DNA of 64,000 bases from an uncultured Acidiphilium sp. (GCA_902495325.1 CABUWK010000008.1:5529-69528); one strand, 5' to 3'; counted from the first letter of the stretch, positions 1 through 8,693 are shown. The notes: generated from the sequence alone by a model not told the origin. Numbers and translations are program-made.

Positions 1-1385
1 CCTGCGCTGCAGGAATAATCCGAAATCGGTTGGCGGGGTTCGTAATTCCGGTGATTTCGGGAAAAGTCGAAGTCGGCGGTGACGGTGAAATAAGCGGAGA
101 CTTCTTTGTCGCCTTCCTTGTAATACACGTCGATTCTGTTTTTGCCGTAGCTTAACTTTTTCGTGTAAGCGGAAGCTTTCACTCCGTATGGTTTAAAATA
201 ATAGTCCGTTACCGTCCGGCTTGCTTTTCCTTCGGTGTAATACGCCTTGACAGACAGCGCCGAACCGTTGATTTTTTGCCCGACGGCATAAGTCCCGATT
301 TTGCTTGCGTCTACGGTGATGTGCGACAGAACGGGGGTCGGTTTCGGTATGGTCTGCGAAATGAAGATATCCGGGGTCATGAAGTCAGTATCGTCGAACG
401 TTGCTTCGGTTTCCGATACGACGAAACGGGCGGGAATTTCCGTAGTGCCGATATTGATGACCTGATCGTGTTCGAATGTTCCGTTTAAAAGAGCGATGAT
501 CTCTTCCACCACGGCGGAGGCGAACAGATCGTAATCGAGAACGACGGTCTGGGTGATCATTCCGTCTTCGATCATTCCGAAAATTTCTTCGCTGCCGCCC
601 ATGCCGGTGATCTGATAATCGGAAACGTTTGCTACGGCGCCAAGTCCGCTTACGGCGGCGATCGCAAATTTATCCGAGCAACAGATCAGCGACGCCGTGT
701 ATCCTATATTGCCGGTAACAAACGCATTCATTGTTACATTGCGTACGCTTTCCTCCGAAAGATCGGCGATATCGAGCGTCAGCACTTCGATTTCTTCTCC
801 GTTTCCCTGCAAGGTAAATTGCTGCCGGTCTTCCGGTTTTTCGTCTATAACGGGGTAGCTTTCAAGCAGATACGCCAGTGCGCCTTCATATGCTTCGTTT
901 GCGGGAGAACCTTCGTTAATATCCCGATATAAAACGACTTTTTGCTTCCCGTCTTCGGAAAAGGCCGGGTCGTTGTCGAGAACGTTGCAAACGTATTGCG
1001 CCTGCCGTCTGCCCGCATCGCGGTAATCGAACCCGATGAATCCGCTTATGCTGTCGTTGCTATCCGTGGAAACGACGTTCGAGATCAGAATGATGGATTT
1101 TCGCTGACCGGATTTGTGCAGGATCGAGGTGTAATCCGCATCGCTGTGGGTGAATGGTTGCAGAATGATATTTTCGCAACAATCCGGAAGTCCTTCGATT
1201 GTATTTATCTGTTGGTTCGCGGTTTCCGCGTGTACGATCTGATAGGCGATTCCTTGATCGTTGAGTTTTTCCCCGAGTAAATGGGCGAGATATCTTGCCG
1301 CATCGGTGTTTGTAAGGACGATCCCTACGGTCGGTTCTTCGCCGTAATAAGCAGCGACGTATTTTGTGTTTCTTTTGTTTTGCAT
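1..1385 (-). CDS. Sugar-binding-like protein with Ig-like C-terminal domain (3' end beyond window)
   Basis: A frame read on the minus strand stays open for about 461 codons and leaves the left edge, so the C-terminus is missing. The ATG at 1385 has a good AAGGAGG site. Residues about 17-330 look like a type I periplasmic-binding or LacI-sensor fold: GIVLTNTDAARYLAHLLGEK near the start, GFIGFDYRDAGRRQAQYV in the middle, and the hinge-like GMGGSEEIFGMIEDG further on. From about residue 355 an Ig-like Big_3-type domain follows (AVGQKINGSALSVKAYYTEG). There is neither an N-terminal helix-turn-helix nor a signal peptide or membrane segment, which is odd for both LacI regulators and transporter binding proteins. 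Function is unknown; sugar sensing is an inference from the fold. Confidence 0.75.
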   Translation of the reverse strand, partial: MQNKRNTKYVAAYYGEEPTVGIVLTNTDAARYLAHLLGEKLNDQGIAYQIVHAETANQQINTIEGLPDCCENIILQPFTHSDADYTSILHKSGQRKSIILISNVVSTDSNDSISGFIGFDYRDAGRRQAQYVCNVLDNDPAFSEDGKQKVVLYRDINEGSPANEAYEGALAYLLESYPVIDEKPEDRQQFTLQGNGEEIEVLTLDIADLSEESVRNVTMNAFVTGNIGYTASLICCSDKFAIAAVSGLGAVANVSDYQITGMGGSEEIFGMIEDGMITQTVVLDYDLFASAVVEEIIALLNGTFEHDQVINIGTTEIPARFVVSETEATFDDTDFMTPDIFISQTIPKPTPVLSHITVDASKIGTYAVGQKINGSALSVKAYYTEGKASRTVTDYYFKPYGVKASAYTKKLSYGKNRIDVYYKEGDKEVSAYFTVTADFDFSRNHRNYEPRQPISDYSCSA

Positions 1386-1418
1386 GTTTTTATGCCTCCT
1401 TGATTTGTTTGCGAGGGC

Positions 1419-1427
1419 ATTATAACA
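1419..1427 (-). promoter_or_regulatory. Extended -10 promoter of the sugar-binding-like gene
   Basis: On the minus strand the string TGTTATAAT forms a perfect extended -10 element about 35 bases upstream of the ATG at 1385. No good -35 is seen at 17 bases, which fits an extended -10 promoter that may need an activator. Confidence 0.6.
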
Positions 1428-1434
1428 CACTAAA

Positions 1435-1453
1435 GGTGACTACGTCTGTCACC
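1435..1453. promoter_or_regulatory. Inverted repeat operator candidate
   Basis: A perfect inverted repeat, GGTGAC-N7-GTCACC, lies just upstream of the extended -10 and covers the place where a -35 box would sit. A dimeric regulator bound here would control the sugar-binding-like gene. The regulator is not known. Confidence 0.45.
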
Positions 1454-1577
1454 ATTTAATAAAAGGAAACAAATATTTATTATTTTTTGAAATGTTTGGG
1501 TTTGTTTTTCCGTATTGCCTATTTTACGAAAACGTTTGTTTGCGAATCGTGTGCGGTGCGGCTTTGGCTGCGGCAAC

Positions 1578-1615
1578 AAAAAAAGCCCCCGGCGGAAAGG
1601 GATCCGTCGGGGGCT
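1578..1615 (-). terminator. Rho-independent terminator, distal to rpmB
   Basis: A 12-bp stem (AGCCCCCGGCGG with CCGTCGGGGGCT, one G-T pair, 8-base loop) is followed on the minus strand by seven T. It is the second of two terminators after rpmB and insulates the gene at the left edge. Confidence 0.85.
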
Positions 1616-1644
1616 CGGGAAATAAAGTTTCTTTTGTTTTTAGT

Positions 1645-1669
1645 CAAAAACCCGGCGCGAAGCCGGGTT
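1645..1669 (-). terminator. Rho-independent terminator, proximal to rpmB
   Basis: The stem AACCCGGC / GCCGGGTT with a 5-base loop and a short T run on the minus strand lies about 24 bases after the rpmB stop codon. Confidence 0.8.
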
Positions 1670-1692
1670 CAAACAATGCAAAAAGAAAAAAC

Positions 1693-1881
1693 TTACGCTC
1701 TTTCTACTTTGCTGCTCTTCAGACAACGAGTGCATACGTACTCAGAAGTAACAACGCCATCGTTTACAACTCTGACCTTCTGTACGTTTGCATTGTAAGA
1801 GCGTGGTGTCTTACGGTTACTGTGGCTCACTTTATTGCCGGACAATTTCGCTTTCCCGCAAACGCTGCAAACTCTCGACAT
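1693..1881 (-). CDS. rpmB: 50S ribosomal protein L28
   Basis: This 62-residue protein starts MSRVCSVCGKAKLSGNKVSH and has the typical L28 pattern, with two CxxC pairs (CSVCG near the N-terminus, CTRCL near the C-terminus) that make it a zinc-ribbon (C+) form. It is part of the large ribosomal subunit. The start at 1881 is chosen because a GGAGGTGCGATAT site lies just upstream; a longer reading from 1908 would begin before that site. It is monocistronic, divergent from yloU as in many Firmicutes, and ends at two terminators in series. Confidence 0.95.
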   Translation of the reverse strand: MSRVCSVCGKAKLSGNKVSHSNRKTPRSYNANVQKVRVVNDGVVTSEYVCTRCLKSSKVERA

Positions 1882-1964
1882 ATATCGCACCTCCAAATAC
1901 AAATTCAAATTTAGTCAAACCAAAACAGACCCGAGAACCGAGCCCGCATGAACTGAGTATAGAT

Positions 1965-1993
1965 AATATACCACAAAAATTTCCGAAAAGCAA
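1965..1993 (-). promoter_or_regulatory. SigA-type promoter of rpmB
   Basis: Minus strand TTGCTT, 17-base spacer, TATATT; the transcript would start about 75 bases before the rpmB ATG. Confidence 0.6.
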
Positions 1994-2064
1994 GAAAATT
2001 CATGCCTGTTTTCATTTTTTTTGAAGGAAAAATCGATCGGATCGATATTTGTGCGTGAAATCCC

Positions 2065-2093
2065 TTGCAAAAACCATAAAAATATAGTAAAAT
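2065..2093 (+). promoter_or_regulatory. SigA-type promoter of the yloU-fakA unit
   Basis: TTGCAA (2065-2070), 17-base spacer, TAAAAT (2088-2093), about 75 bases upstream of the yloU start. Confidence 0.6.
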
Positions 2094-2169
2094 AAAATCG
2101 ATGCGGATTTCGTTTTCGTGCGCGGGCACCGATAAAGCGGCGCGCGGGCGATACGCACGGGAGAATGTT

Positions 2170-2520
2170 ATGCCTGTAACCACTTCGAATATTTACGGAA
2201 AAATAGCTATATCGGACGAAGCCATCGCCAAGGTGGCTGCTCATGCTGCGCTCGAGTGTTACGGAATTGTGGAAATGGTCTCGAGAAAGCTTTCCGACAG
2301 CGTGTTACAACTCCTGAAGAGAGACTCCGGGGGAAAGGGCGTGAAAGTCGTCACTTCCGGGGATCGCATTTACATCGATATTTACGTGATCATCAAGTTC
2401 GGCGTTTCGATATCCGCCGTTGCGGATTCGCTGAAAAACGCCGTGAAATATAAAGTGGAAAAGTTCACGGGTATGATCGTGGATACCGTGAACGTCAACA
2501 TTATAGGCGTCAAGTTGTGA
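2170..2520 (+). CDS. yloU: Asp23/Gls24 family protein (YloU-like)
   Basis: A 116-residue protein with the DUF322 (Asp23/Gls24) pattern: GKIAISDEAIAKVAAHAALE at the N-terminus, then GVKVV and YIDIYVIIKFGVSISAVADS. Family members are small proteins linked to cell envelope homeostasis; the exact role is unknown. The ATG at 2170 is preferred over upstream starts because the family motif begins directly after it, although only a GGGAG-like site precedes it. It lies between rpmB and fakA, the order seen in Bacillus and Clostridia, and is separated from fakA by a terminator-like hairpin. Confidence 0.85.
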   Translation: MPVTTSNIYGKIAISDEAIAKVAAHAALECYGIVEMVSRKLSDSVLQLLKRDSGGKGVKVVTSGDRIYIDIYVIIKFGVSISAVADSLKNAVKYKVEKFTGMIVDTVNVNIIGVKL

Positions 2521-2522
2521 CG

Positions 2523-2576
2523 CCGGAACGGGGAGGCGCCCGCCGCATGCGGGATTTTTGCGCCTTCCGGTTTTTT
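2523..2576 (+). terminator. Terminator or attenuator between yloU and fakA
   Basis: CCGGA and AGGCGC pair with GCGCCTTCCGG, around an inner CCCGC/GCGGG hairpin, and six T follow at 2571-2576. It precedes the fakA Shine-Dalgarno by about 10 bases, so it should reduce fakA transcription relative to yloU. Confidence 0.65.
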
Positions 2577-2602
2577 CGTGTTTTTCGGAGGAATTTTATT
2601 TC

Positions 2603-4234
2603 ATGATAAAAACGATAACGGGTGCTGTTTTTGCCCGTATGATTATCGCCGCATCGAAACTTCTCGACGTCAATCGGGAATCCATCGATACGCTTAACGT
2701 TTTCCCCGTGCCCGACGGCGATACGGGTACGAATATGAGCCTTACCATGCAATCGGCGATCAAGGAACTGAAAGCCTGCAAGAGCAATCACCTGGCGGAT
2801 CTGGCGGACGCCGTTTCGCGCGGTGCGCTTCGCGGGGCGCGCGGTAACTCGGGCGTTATCACTTCTCAGATCTTCCGCGGCTTCTGCGCCGTGGTGAAAG
2901 AAGGGAACGAGATAGACACCAGAACGTTTGCCAAGGCTCTGAAAAACGCTACGGACATTGCGTACAGCGCCGTTTCCAAACCGAAGGAAGGAACGATCTT
3001 AACCGTTTCCCGCATGATTTCGGAACACGCCGTTTCCGTTTGCGGAAAGATCAAAGACATGGAGACTTTCATGACCGAGATCATCGCAAAGGGAGAAGAA
3101 GCGTTGAAGCTCACCCCCGAACTTCTGCCCGTGCTGAAAAGAGCGGGCGTGGTCGATTCGGGCGGCGCGGGGCTCGTTACTATATATAAAGGAATGTATA
3201 AGGGGTTGATCGGCGAAGAGATCGAAGGCGCGCAGGACGAACAGCCGGAAGTGAAAGTCGATTCTTCCGTCGAGCATGCCGATATTTTAAATCTCGGAAC
3301 GATCGAGTTCGGCTATTGCACCGAATTTTTCATCATCAACTTAAAAAAGAAAACAACGCTTGCCGATATCGACAGGCTGAGAGAATATCTGATGAGCATC
3401 GGCGATTGCGTGCTTGTGATCGGCGATCTCGAATTTGTGAAAGTTCACGTTCATACGAACGCTCCCGGCAATGCCATCACCAAGGCTTTGCAGCTCGGCG
3501 AAGTGGATAAAGTCAAAATCGAAAACATGCTCGAGCAGAACCGCGAGCTGATCAAGAAATACGAAGCCGAGAAAAAGGAAATGGGGATGCTCTCCATCTG
3601 TTCCGGTCAGGGGCTTGCGGATATTTTCAAGGATATCAACGTGGACCGCATCATCGAAGGCGGGCAGACGATGAATCCTTCCGCGCAGGACATTGCGGAT
3701 GCGATCATTAAGATTAATGCCGAAAATATTTTCGTGTTTCCGAATAATAAAAACATCATTCTCGCGGCGGAGCAGTCGAAATCTCTCGTCGAGGGAAAGA
3801 AGATCTACGTGGTGCCAACGAAAAACGTTCCTCAGGGAATTGCCGCGGCGCTCGCGTTCGATCCCGAAATTTCCGCGGACGAGAATTTCATCAAAATGAT
3901 TCACGAGTCCGACCGTATCACCGCCGGGCAGGTCACTTACGCGGTGAGAAATGCCAAAGTGGACGGTTTCAGCCTTTCGAAAGGGGATATTATCGGGCTT
4001 GACAATAAAAAAGTGCTCGCAAAGGGCAACGATATTGCCGCCGTGACGGTAAATCTGATCGAAAAAATGAGGGAACACGGGCACAGCCTGATCAATCTGT
4101 ATTACGGGAGCGACGTGAACGAAGAAGACGCGAACGCTCTTCAGGCGACCGTGCAGGAAAAGTATCCCGATCTCGACGTGGAACTTTTCAACGGCGGGCA
4201 GGCGATTTATTACTATATCGTTTCGCTCGAGTAA
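2603..4234 (+). CDS. fakA: Fatty acid kinase subunit A, DAK2 domain protein
   Basis: This 543-residue protein has an N-terminal DAK2 (dihydroxyacetone kinase-like) ATP-binding domain with the metal-binding motif VPDGDTGTNMS at residues 37-46 and GARGNSGV near residue 84. A middle domain and a C-terminal region related to DegV follow. FakA phosphorylates exogenous fatty acids that are bound to a FakB partner, so that they enter phospholipid synthesis; no fakB is in this window. The ATG at 2603 has CGGAGGAA at 2586-2593; a reading from 2558 would add residues from the terminator hairpin. The gene lies directly upstream of recG, a conserved Firmicutes pair. Confidence 0.9.
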   Translation: MIKTITGAVFARMIIAASKLLDVNRESIDTLNVFPVPDGDTGTNMSLTMQSAIKELKACKSNHLADLADAVSRGALRGARGNSGVITSQIFRGFCAVVKEGNEIDTRTFAKALKNATDIAYSAVSKPKEGTILTVSRMISEHAVSVCGKIKDMETFMTEIIAKGEEALKLTPELLPVLKRAGVVDSGGAGLVTIYKGMYKGLIGEEIEGAQDEQPEVKVDSSVEHADILNLGTIEFGYCTEFFIINLKKKTTLADIDRLREYLMSIGDCVLVIGDLEFVKVHVHTNAPGNAITKALQLGEVDKVKIENMLEQNRELIKKYEAEKKEMGMLSICSGQGLADIFKDINVDRIIEGGQTMNPSAQDIADAIIKINAENIFVFPNNKNIILAAEQSKSLVEGKKIYVVPTKNVPQGIAAALAFDPEISADENFIKMIHESDRITAGQVTYAVRNAKVDGFSLSKGDIIGLDNKKVLAKGNDIAAVTVNLIEKMREHGHSLINLYYGSDVNEEDANALQATVQEKYPDLDVELFNGGQAIYYYIVSLE

Positions 4235-4333
4235 AAGCGAAAGTTTTCGGGTAAAACATAAAACGAACGAATTTTTATAAAAACGCGCAGCCTTTCGGTT
4301 TTGCGCGAAGGGTGACGAATTGCGGAGGGAGCC

Positions 4334-6346
4334 GTGGAACTGACCGATATCAAAGGAATCAGCGACAAACGCGCCGCCGATCTAAAAAAGGCGGGGGTGG
4401 AAACGGCGGAAGATCTCGTGCGGTTTTTTCCGAAAACCTATCTTGACCTGACGCATATCGTTCCGCTTGAAAAATGTTATCATAACGACGTTGTTCTGAC
4501 GTACGGAAAAGTGACGGTCGCCCCGCGTCCGTTCACTTCGGCGCGCCGCACGAAATGCGTGCGCGTTTACGCGGAACAGGGCGCAAAGACTTTTACCGCC
4601 ATCTGGTTCAACGCTCCCTATGTATTGGGGCAGTTGAACCCGGGTGGCGAATATCTTTTTTACGGGCGGGTGCAGAGTAAATTCGGAGGGCTTTCCCTGG
4701 TGAACCCTTCGTTCGAACCGATGGATAACAACGTCCGCTTAAAAGGCATCGTTCCCGTATATCCCGCGAGGGGATGTCTGACGCAAAAGTGCATCCGCGA
4801 CGCCGTTTCCGTCGCGCTGAAATTCTTTCCCCCGCAGGAAGTGATCCCCCCTTATCTGATTAAGAAATACGGGCTCGCTTCTCTGGCGGAAGCTTATCGG
4901 GAGATCCATTCTCCGACGGACTTTACGGCAAACCGCCTTGCCGCCGAGCGGATCGCCACGGAAGAATATTTTACCCTGATTTCCGCGTTCAAGTGGATCA
5001 AAGGGGATCGCCAGCAGGTCAGGATCAATTCTTACGGCTGTACGGCGGCAGACCTGAAGGGCTTTACCGCCCGTTTCGGGTTTGAGTTTACCGACGGACA
5101 GAAAAAAGCGGTGAACGAGATCTATTCGGACATGACGGGTCCCCGCTCGATGAACCGTCTGTTACAGGGAGACGTAGGCAGCGGGAAAACGGCGGTTGCC
5201 CTGTGCGCAATGTATCTTGCGGTAAAAAGCGGATATCAGGCGGTCATGCTCGCGCCGACGGAAATCCTGGCGGAGCAGAATTTTGCTCTGGTACAAAAAT
5301 ATTTCCCCGAATACGAGTGCGCTTTTTTAAGCGGATCGCTGAAAGCGAAGGAGAAAAAGGCGGTCAAACAGGGCATTTCGTCGGGAGAGACGAAGATCGT
5401 CGTCGGAACGCATGCCGTTCTGACGGGCGACGTGACCTTTTATAATCTCTCTCTCTGCGTGTGCGACGAGCAGCATCGTTTCGGCGTGGGGCAGAGAAGC
5501 GCGCTTGTGGCGAAGGGAATGATTCCCGACGTTCTCGTGATGAGCGCGACGCCCATTCCGAGAACCCTTTCTTTGATATTTTACGGCGATCTCGACGTAA
5601 CGGAGATCACGGATAAGCCGAAAAACCGCCTGCCGGTGCAGACGAATATCGTGCCGGAACGGAAATACGAAGGCATGATCGGTTTTCTTGCGAAAACGGT
5701 GGCGGAAGGCAGACAGGCTTTCTGCGTCTGCCCGAAAATCGAAGAGGACGAAGAGGGCACGCTGATGTCCGTTACGGAGCTTTTCGAAGAGCTGCAGGGG
5801 CGGTTGCCGTCCGTGAGAGTCGCCCTTCTTCACGGAAAAATGAAGGACGCGCAAAAAGCGGAAGTGATGGAAAAGTTTAAACGGCACGAGACCGATCTCC
5901 TCGTTTCCACCACGGTGGTGGAAGTCGGGATCGACGTTCCGAACGCCACCGTAATGGTGATTTACAACGCCGAGAGATTCGGGCTTTCCCAGCTCCATCA
6001 GCTCAGGGGGCGCGTCGGGAGAGGGAGCGATAAAAGCTACTGTTTTCTCTATACTTCGACGGACGACGAAAAATCGCTCGAGCGGCTCAAAGCTCTTTGC
6101 GAAAGCAATGACGGGTTCAAAATCGCCGAAAAAGACTTCGAAATGAGGGGCGGCGGGGATTTCCTCGGCACGAGGCAGAGCGGGAAATTCATCAGCGATA
6201 TCGGCGGTCTCGGGTTTTCCCCTTCCGTGGTATTCTTTGCGAAAAAACTTTGCGACGAGGCTTTTTCTCACGCGGAAAATCTGCCGGCGCTGAAGATCGC
6301 CGCCATGGAGAAATACGAAAAGTTAAAAGACGTCGCGTTGAACTGA
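4334..6346 (+). CDS. recG: ATP-dependent DNA helicase RecG
   Basis: A 670-residue protein of normal RecG length. It has an N-terminal OB-fold wedge domain (about 50-150) for branched DNA, Walker A GDVGSGKT near residue 279, the DEQH motif II near 378, SATPIPRTL (motif III) and the C-terminal helicase motif QLRGRVGRG. RecG remodels stalled replication forks and Holliday junctions. The start is GTG with GCGGAGGG upstream. DEQH instead of DEEH is common in RecG. The 90-base gap after fakA carries a GC hairpin but no clear promoter, so co-transcription with fakA is plausible. Confidence 0.96.
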   Translation: MELTDIKGISDKRAADLKKAGVETAEDLVRFFPKTYLDLTHIVPLEKCYHNDVVLTYGKVTVAPRPFTSARRTKCVRVYAEQGAKTFTAIWFNAPYVLGQLNPGGEYLFYGRVQSKFGGLSLVNPSFEPMDNNVRLKGIVPVYPARGCLTQKCIRDAVSVALKFFPPQEVIPPYLIKKYGLASLAEAYREIHSPTDFTANRLAAERIATEEYFTLISAFKWIKGDRQQVRINSYGCTAADLKGFTARFGFEFTDGQKKAVNEIYSDMTGPRSMNRLLQGDVGSGKTAVALCAMYLAVKSGYQAVMLAPTEILAEQNFALVQKYFPEYECAFLSGSLKAKEKKAVKQGISSGETKIVVGTHAVLTGDVTFYNLSLCVCDEQHRFGVGQRSALVAKGMIPDVLVMSATPIPRTLSLIFYGDLDVTEITDKPKNRLPVQTNIVPERKYEGMIGFLAKTVAEGRQAFCVCPKIEEDEEGTLMSVTELFEELQGRLPSVRVALLHGKMKDAQKAEVMEKFKRHETDLLVSTTVVEVGIDVPNATVMVIYNAERFGLSQLHQLRGRVGRGSDKSYCFLYTSTDDEKSLERLKALCESNDGFKIAEKDFEMRGGGDFLGTRQSGKFISDIGGLGFSPSVVFFAKKLCDEAFSHAENLPALKIAAMEKYEKLKDVALN

Positions 6347-6438
6347 CGGAGCGCGGCTCTGCTTCGCTATGACGGAAACCGGTAAACGGCAGCCCGCTTT
6401 GCGCGTTGCGGAAAGCGGTGAGAACGAGAGGAAAGGAT

Positions 6439-7203
6439 ATGGAATGTGTTTTTGATAAAAACCCGCTGGCGGAAAAGCCCGCTTACGGAGGAGAATGCGC
6501 GATTTTCCGCCGCATAGGATGCGTGGGAGATTCGCTTTCTTCCGGCGAGATCGAGATCGTGAACGGAGAAAAGAGATATTATCCCGATTTATACGAGTAT
6601 TCCTGGGGGCAATTTCTCGCCCGCGTTACGGGTGCCGTCGCATATAATTTCTCCCGCGGGGGAATGACGGCGAAAGAGATGATTTCCGGATGGGGAGAGA
6701 GCAACGGCTGCTTCGATAAAGCGAAAAACTGCCAGGCGTACATTTTCGCGCTCGGTGTGAACGATCTTTTCGGATTGAAACAGGAAGTCGGTACCGAAAA
6801 AGACGGCGGAACGGACAGGGAAACGTTTGCCCGTTATTATGCCGATCTTCTCGCGAAATACCGTTCGGTCGGACCGGACGCGAAATTCTTTCTCGTTACC
6901 ATGCCGAGAGAAGAGAGCGACGGTGAAGAGAATAAAGTTCTGAAAGAAAAGCACGCCGCTCTTCTGCATGCTTTTGCCTGTTCTTTGCCGGATACGTACG
7001 TGATCGACCTTTACCGTTATGCGCCCGTTTACGACGCGGCGTTTAAAAAGAGATATTTTTACAACGGGCACATGAATGCGAGCGGATATCGCCTGACGGC
7101 GGAAATGTTTATTTCGTATATCCATTCGATCGTCTGCGCCCGCCCGGACGATTTTATCGACGTGCCGCTGATCGGAACGGAATATTACGACCTGCTTCCT
7201 TAG
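6439..7203 (+). CDS. SGNH/GDSL-type hydrolase, cytoplasmic
   Basis: A 254-residue SGNH hydrolase: block I is GCVGDSLSSGE (residues about 28-38, nucleophile Ser), block II has Gly in SRGGMTAKEM, block III is LGVNDLFG with the oxyanion Asn, and block V is HMNASGY near the C-terminus with the catalytic His. No signal peptide or membrane segment is seen, so it is probably cytoplasmic. The substrate, an ester of a sugar or lipid, cannot be read from sequence. The ATG at 6439 has GAGGAAAGG upstream. The gene lies 92 bases after recG and could be the last gene of that transcript. Confidence 0.8.
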   Translation: MECVFDKNPLAEKPAYGGECAIFRRIGCVGDSLSSGEIEIVNGEKRYYPDLYEYSWGQFLARVTGAVAYNFSRGGMTAKEMISGWGESNGCFDKAKNCQAYIFALGVNDLFGLKQEVGTEKDGGTDRETFARYYADLLAKYRSVGPDAKFFLVTMPREESDGEENKVLKEKHAALLHAFACSLPDTYVIDLYRYAPVYDAAFKKRYFYNGHMNASGYRLTAEMFISYIHSIVCARPDDFIDVPLIGTEYYDLLP

Positions 7204-7277
7204 CCGCGGGCACGACAAATAAACCGCGGGCGCAATTTTTGCCGTAATTAGCCGTAAACTAACCCGTATCGAAACCG

Positions 7278-7306
7278 TTGACAAACGGACGGAAAAGTGA
7301 TATACT
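7278..7306 (+). promoter_or_regulatory. SigA promoter of mntP
   Basis: TTGACA, exactly 17 bases, TATACT. The leader to the mntP ATG is only about 65 bases, too short for the usual manganese riboswitch. Confidence 0.8.
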
Positions 7307-7376
7307 TCTCCGGATCTTCACACGGGCGCAAATTCTGTTTGCGGGAAGACGGGCGGAAAAGGAATTATTCATTTAT

Positions 7377-7946
7377 ATGGGTATTGTTGAAATTTTGCTT
7401 CTGGCGGTCGGGCTTTCCATGGATGCCTTCGCTATTTCTATCTGTAAGGGTTTATCCGTCGAAAAAATAAAACCGAAACATTATCTTGCAGTCGGCTTGT
7501 GGTTCGGCGGGTTTCAGATGCTGATGCCTACGATCGGCTTTCTGTTGGGAAGTACATTCGAGCGGTTTGTCAGCGCGGTCGATCACTGGATCGCTTTCGG
7601 CCTTCTCGTTCTTCTCGGAGTCAATATGCTCAGGGAAGCTTTTTCGAAAGAAGAACCGAAGGTGGACGCGTCTTTCGGATTTAAAACCATGCTCGTTCTT
7701 TCCGTTGCGGACAGCATCGACGCATTGGCGGCGGGCGTGTCCTTCGCCTTTATCGACAAGGGAAACATTGTCCTTACGATCGCCCTGATCGGGGTCACCA
7801 CTTTTCTGTTTTCCTGCGCGGGGCTTAAGATCGGAAACGTGTTCGGTTCACGCTATAAAAAGAGGGCGGAGATCGTCGGCGGGGTTATTCTGATCCTGCT
7901 CGGGATCAAGATCCTTCTTTCCGACCTCGGCGTTCTGCCTTTTTAA
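7377..7946 (+). CDS. mntP: Manganese efflux pump MntP
   Basis: A 189-residue membrane protein with six predicted helices and the paired MntP signatures LSMDAFAISICKG near residue 15 and VADSIDALAAGVSFA near residue 110, whose Asp residues line the metal path. MntP exports Mn2+ and prevents manganese toxicity. The ATG at 7377 is selected because it opens the first hydrophobic helix; only AAAAGGA precedes it. Upstream in-frame starts would add a basic leader without support. It has its own promoter and terminator. Confidence 0.92.
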   Translation: MGIVEILLLAVGLSMDAFAISICKGLSVEKIKPKHYLAVGLWFGGFQMLMPTIGFLLGSTFERFVSAVDHWIAFGLLVLLGVNMLREAFSKEEPKVDASFGFKTMLVLSVADSIDALAAGVSFAFIDKGNIVLTIALIGVTTFLFSCAGLKIGNVFGSRYKKRAEIVGGVILILLGIKILLSDLGVLPF

Positions 7947-7973
7947 ATAAAGATAAAGAAGATAAGATAAAAG

Positions 7974-8010
7974 ACGGGTTGCAATCTGTTTGCGCCCGTT
8001 TTTCGTTTTT
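7974..8010 (+). terminator. Terminator after mntP
   Basis: The stem ACGGG-TTGCAA / TTGCG-CCCGT with a short loop is followed by TTTTTCGTTTTT. Confidence 0.75.
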
Positions 8011-8118
8011 GTTTTCGTCCGGCTGCATTTTCCCGGAAGAAAGGAGACGGAAGACGCCGGATATGAAAAAATTTTCTCCGGTTTTTCTCTGTTTTCATGA
8101 ATATTTGCATAAAAAAAG

Positions 8119-8147
8119 TTGACTACGGCAATAAAAAATGTTACAAT
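8119..8147 (+). promoter_or_regulatory. SigA promoter of the str operon
   Basis: TTGACT (8119-8124), 17-base spacer, TACAAT (8142-8147). The predicted leader to rpsL is about 165 bases. No family of leader RNA is recognised in it. The whole 375-base gap 7947-8321 is thus explained by the mntP terminator, this promoter and the leader. Confidence 0.75.
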
Positions 8148-8321
8148 AAACGAGATAATGGTCTCGGAATGCGAGATAAGGCTTTTTTATGCCCGATTTT
8201 CCTTTCGATAAAAAGTTTCCGCTCCTTCCGGACGGAATTCCGCCGTTATCGTTCTTATCGCTTTCTTTAAACGGGTTAGGGTCCGTTTTCAGAATATTCC
8301 ATCAAAATAAGGAGGTAAAAA

Positions 8322-8693
8322 ATGCCAACCATCAACCAGCTCATCAAACAGGGCAGAGTTACGGCGAAGGAAAAGAGCAAAGCTCCCATCATGGAGAATT
8401 GCCCGCAGAAGAGAGGCGTATGCCTTTCCGTTACCACCACTTCCCCCAAGAAGCCTAACTCCGCGCTTCGTAAGATCGCAAGAGTTCGCTTGACGAACAA
8501 GCAGGAAGGTACCATCTACATTCCCGGCGAAGGTCACAACCTTCAGGAACACAGCTCGGTACTTATCCGCGGCGGAAGAGTAAGAGATTTGCCCGGCGTA
8601 AGATATCACATCATCCGCGGCACGCTCGATACCGCAGGCGTTGCGAAGAGAAAACAGGCAAGAAGCAAATACGGCGCGAAACGCCCCAAATAA
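8322..8693 (+). CDS. rpsL: 30S ribosomal protein S12
   Basis: A 123-residue S12 beginning MPTINQLIKQGR, with the conserved decoding-centre loop TTTSPKKPNSALRK and the second loop GRVRDLPGVRYH. The streptomycin-site lysine of the PKKPNS loop is present, so the sequence shows no sign of streptomycin resistance. AAGGAGGT lies 6 bases upstream of the ATG. It is the first gene of the str operon. Confidence 0.98.
   Translation: MPTINQLIKQGRVTAKEKSKAPIMENCPQKRGVCLSVTTTSPKKPNSALRKIARVRLTNKQEGTIYIPGEGHNLQEHSSVLIRGGRVRDLPGVRYHIIRGTLDTAGVAKRKQARSKYGAKRPK

Noticed and set aside
1..1385. LacI-family repressor
   Set aside because: The binding fold fits, but the N-terminus has no helix-turn-helix and an Ig-like domain follows.
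7204..7376. Manganese riboswitch (yybP-ykoY) upstream of mntP
   Set aside because: The transcript leader from the visible promoter is only about 65 bases and lacks the conserved GGGGAG-type loops.
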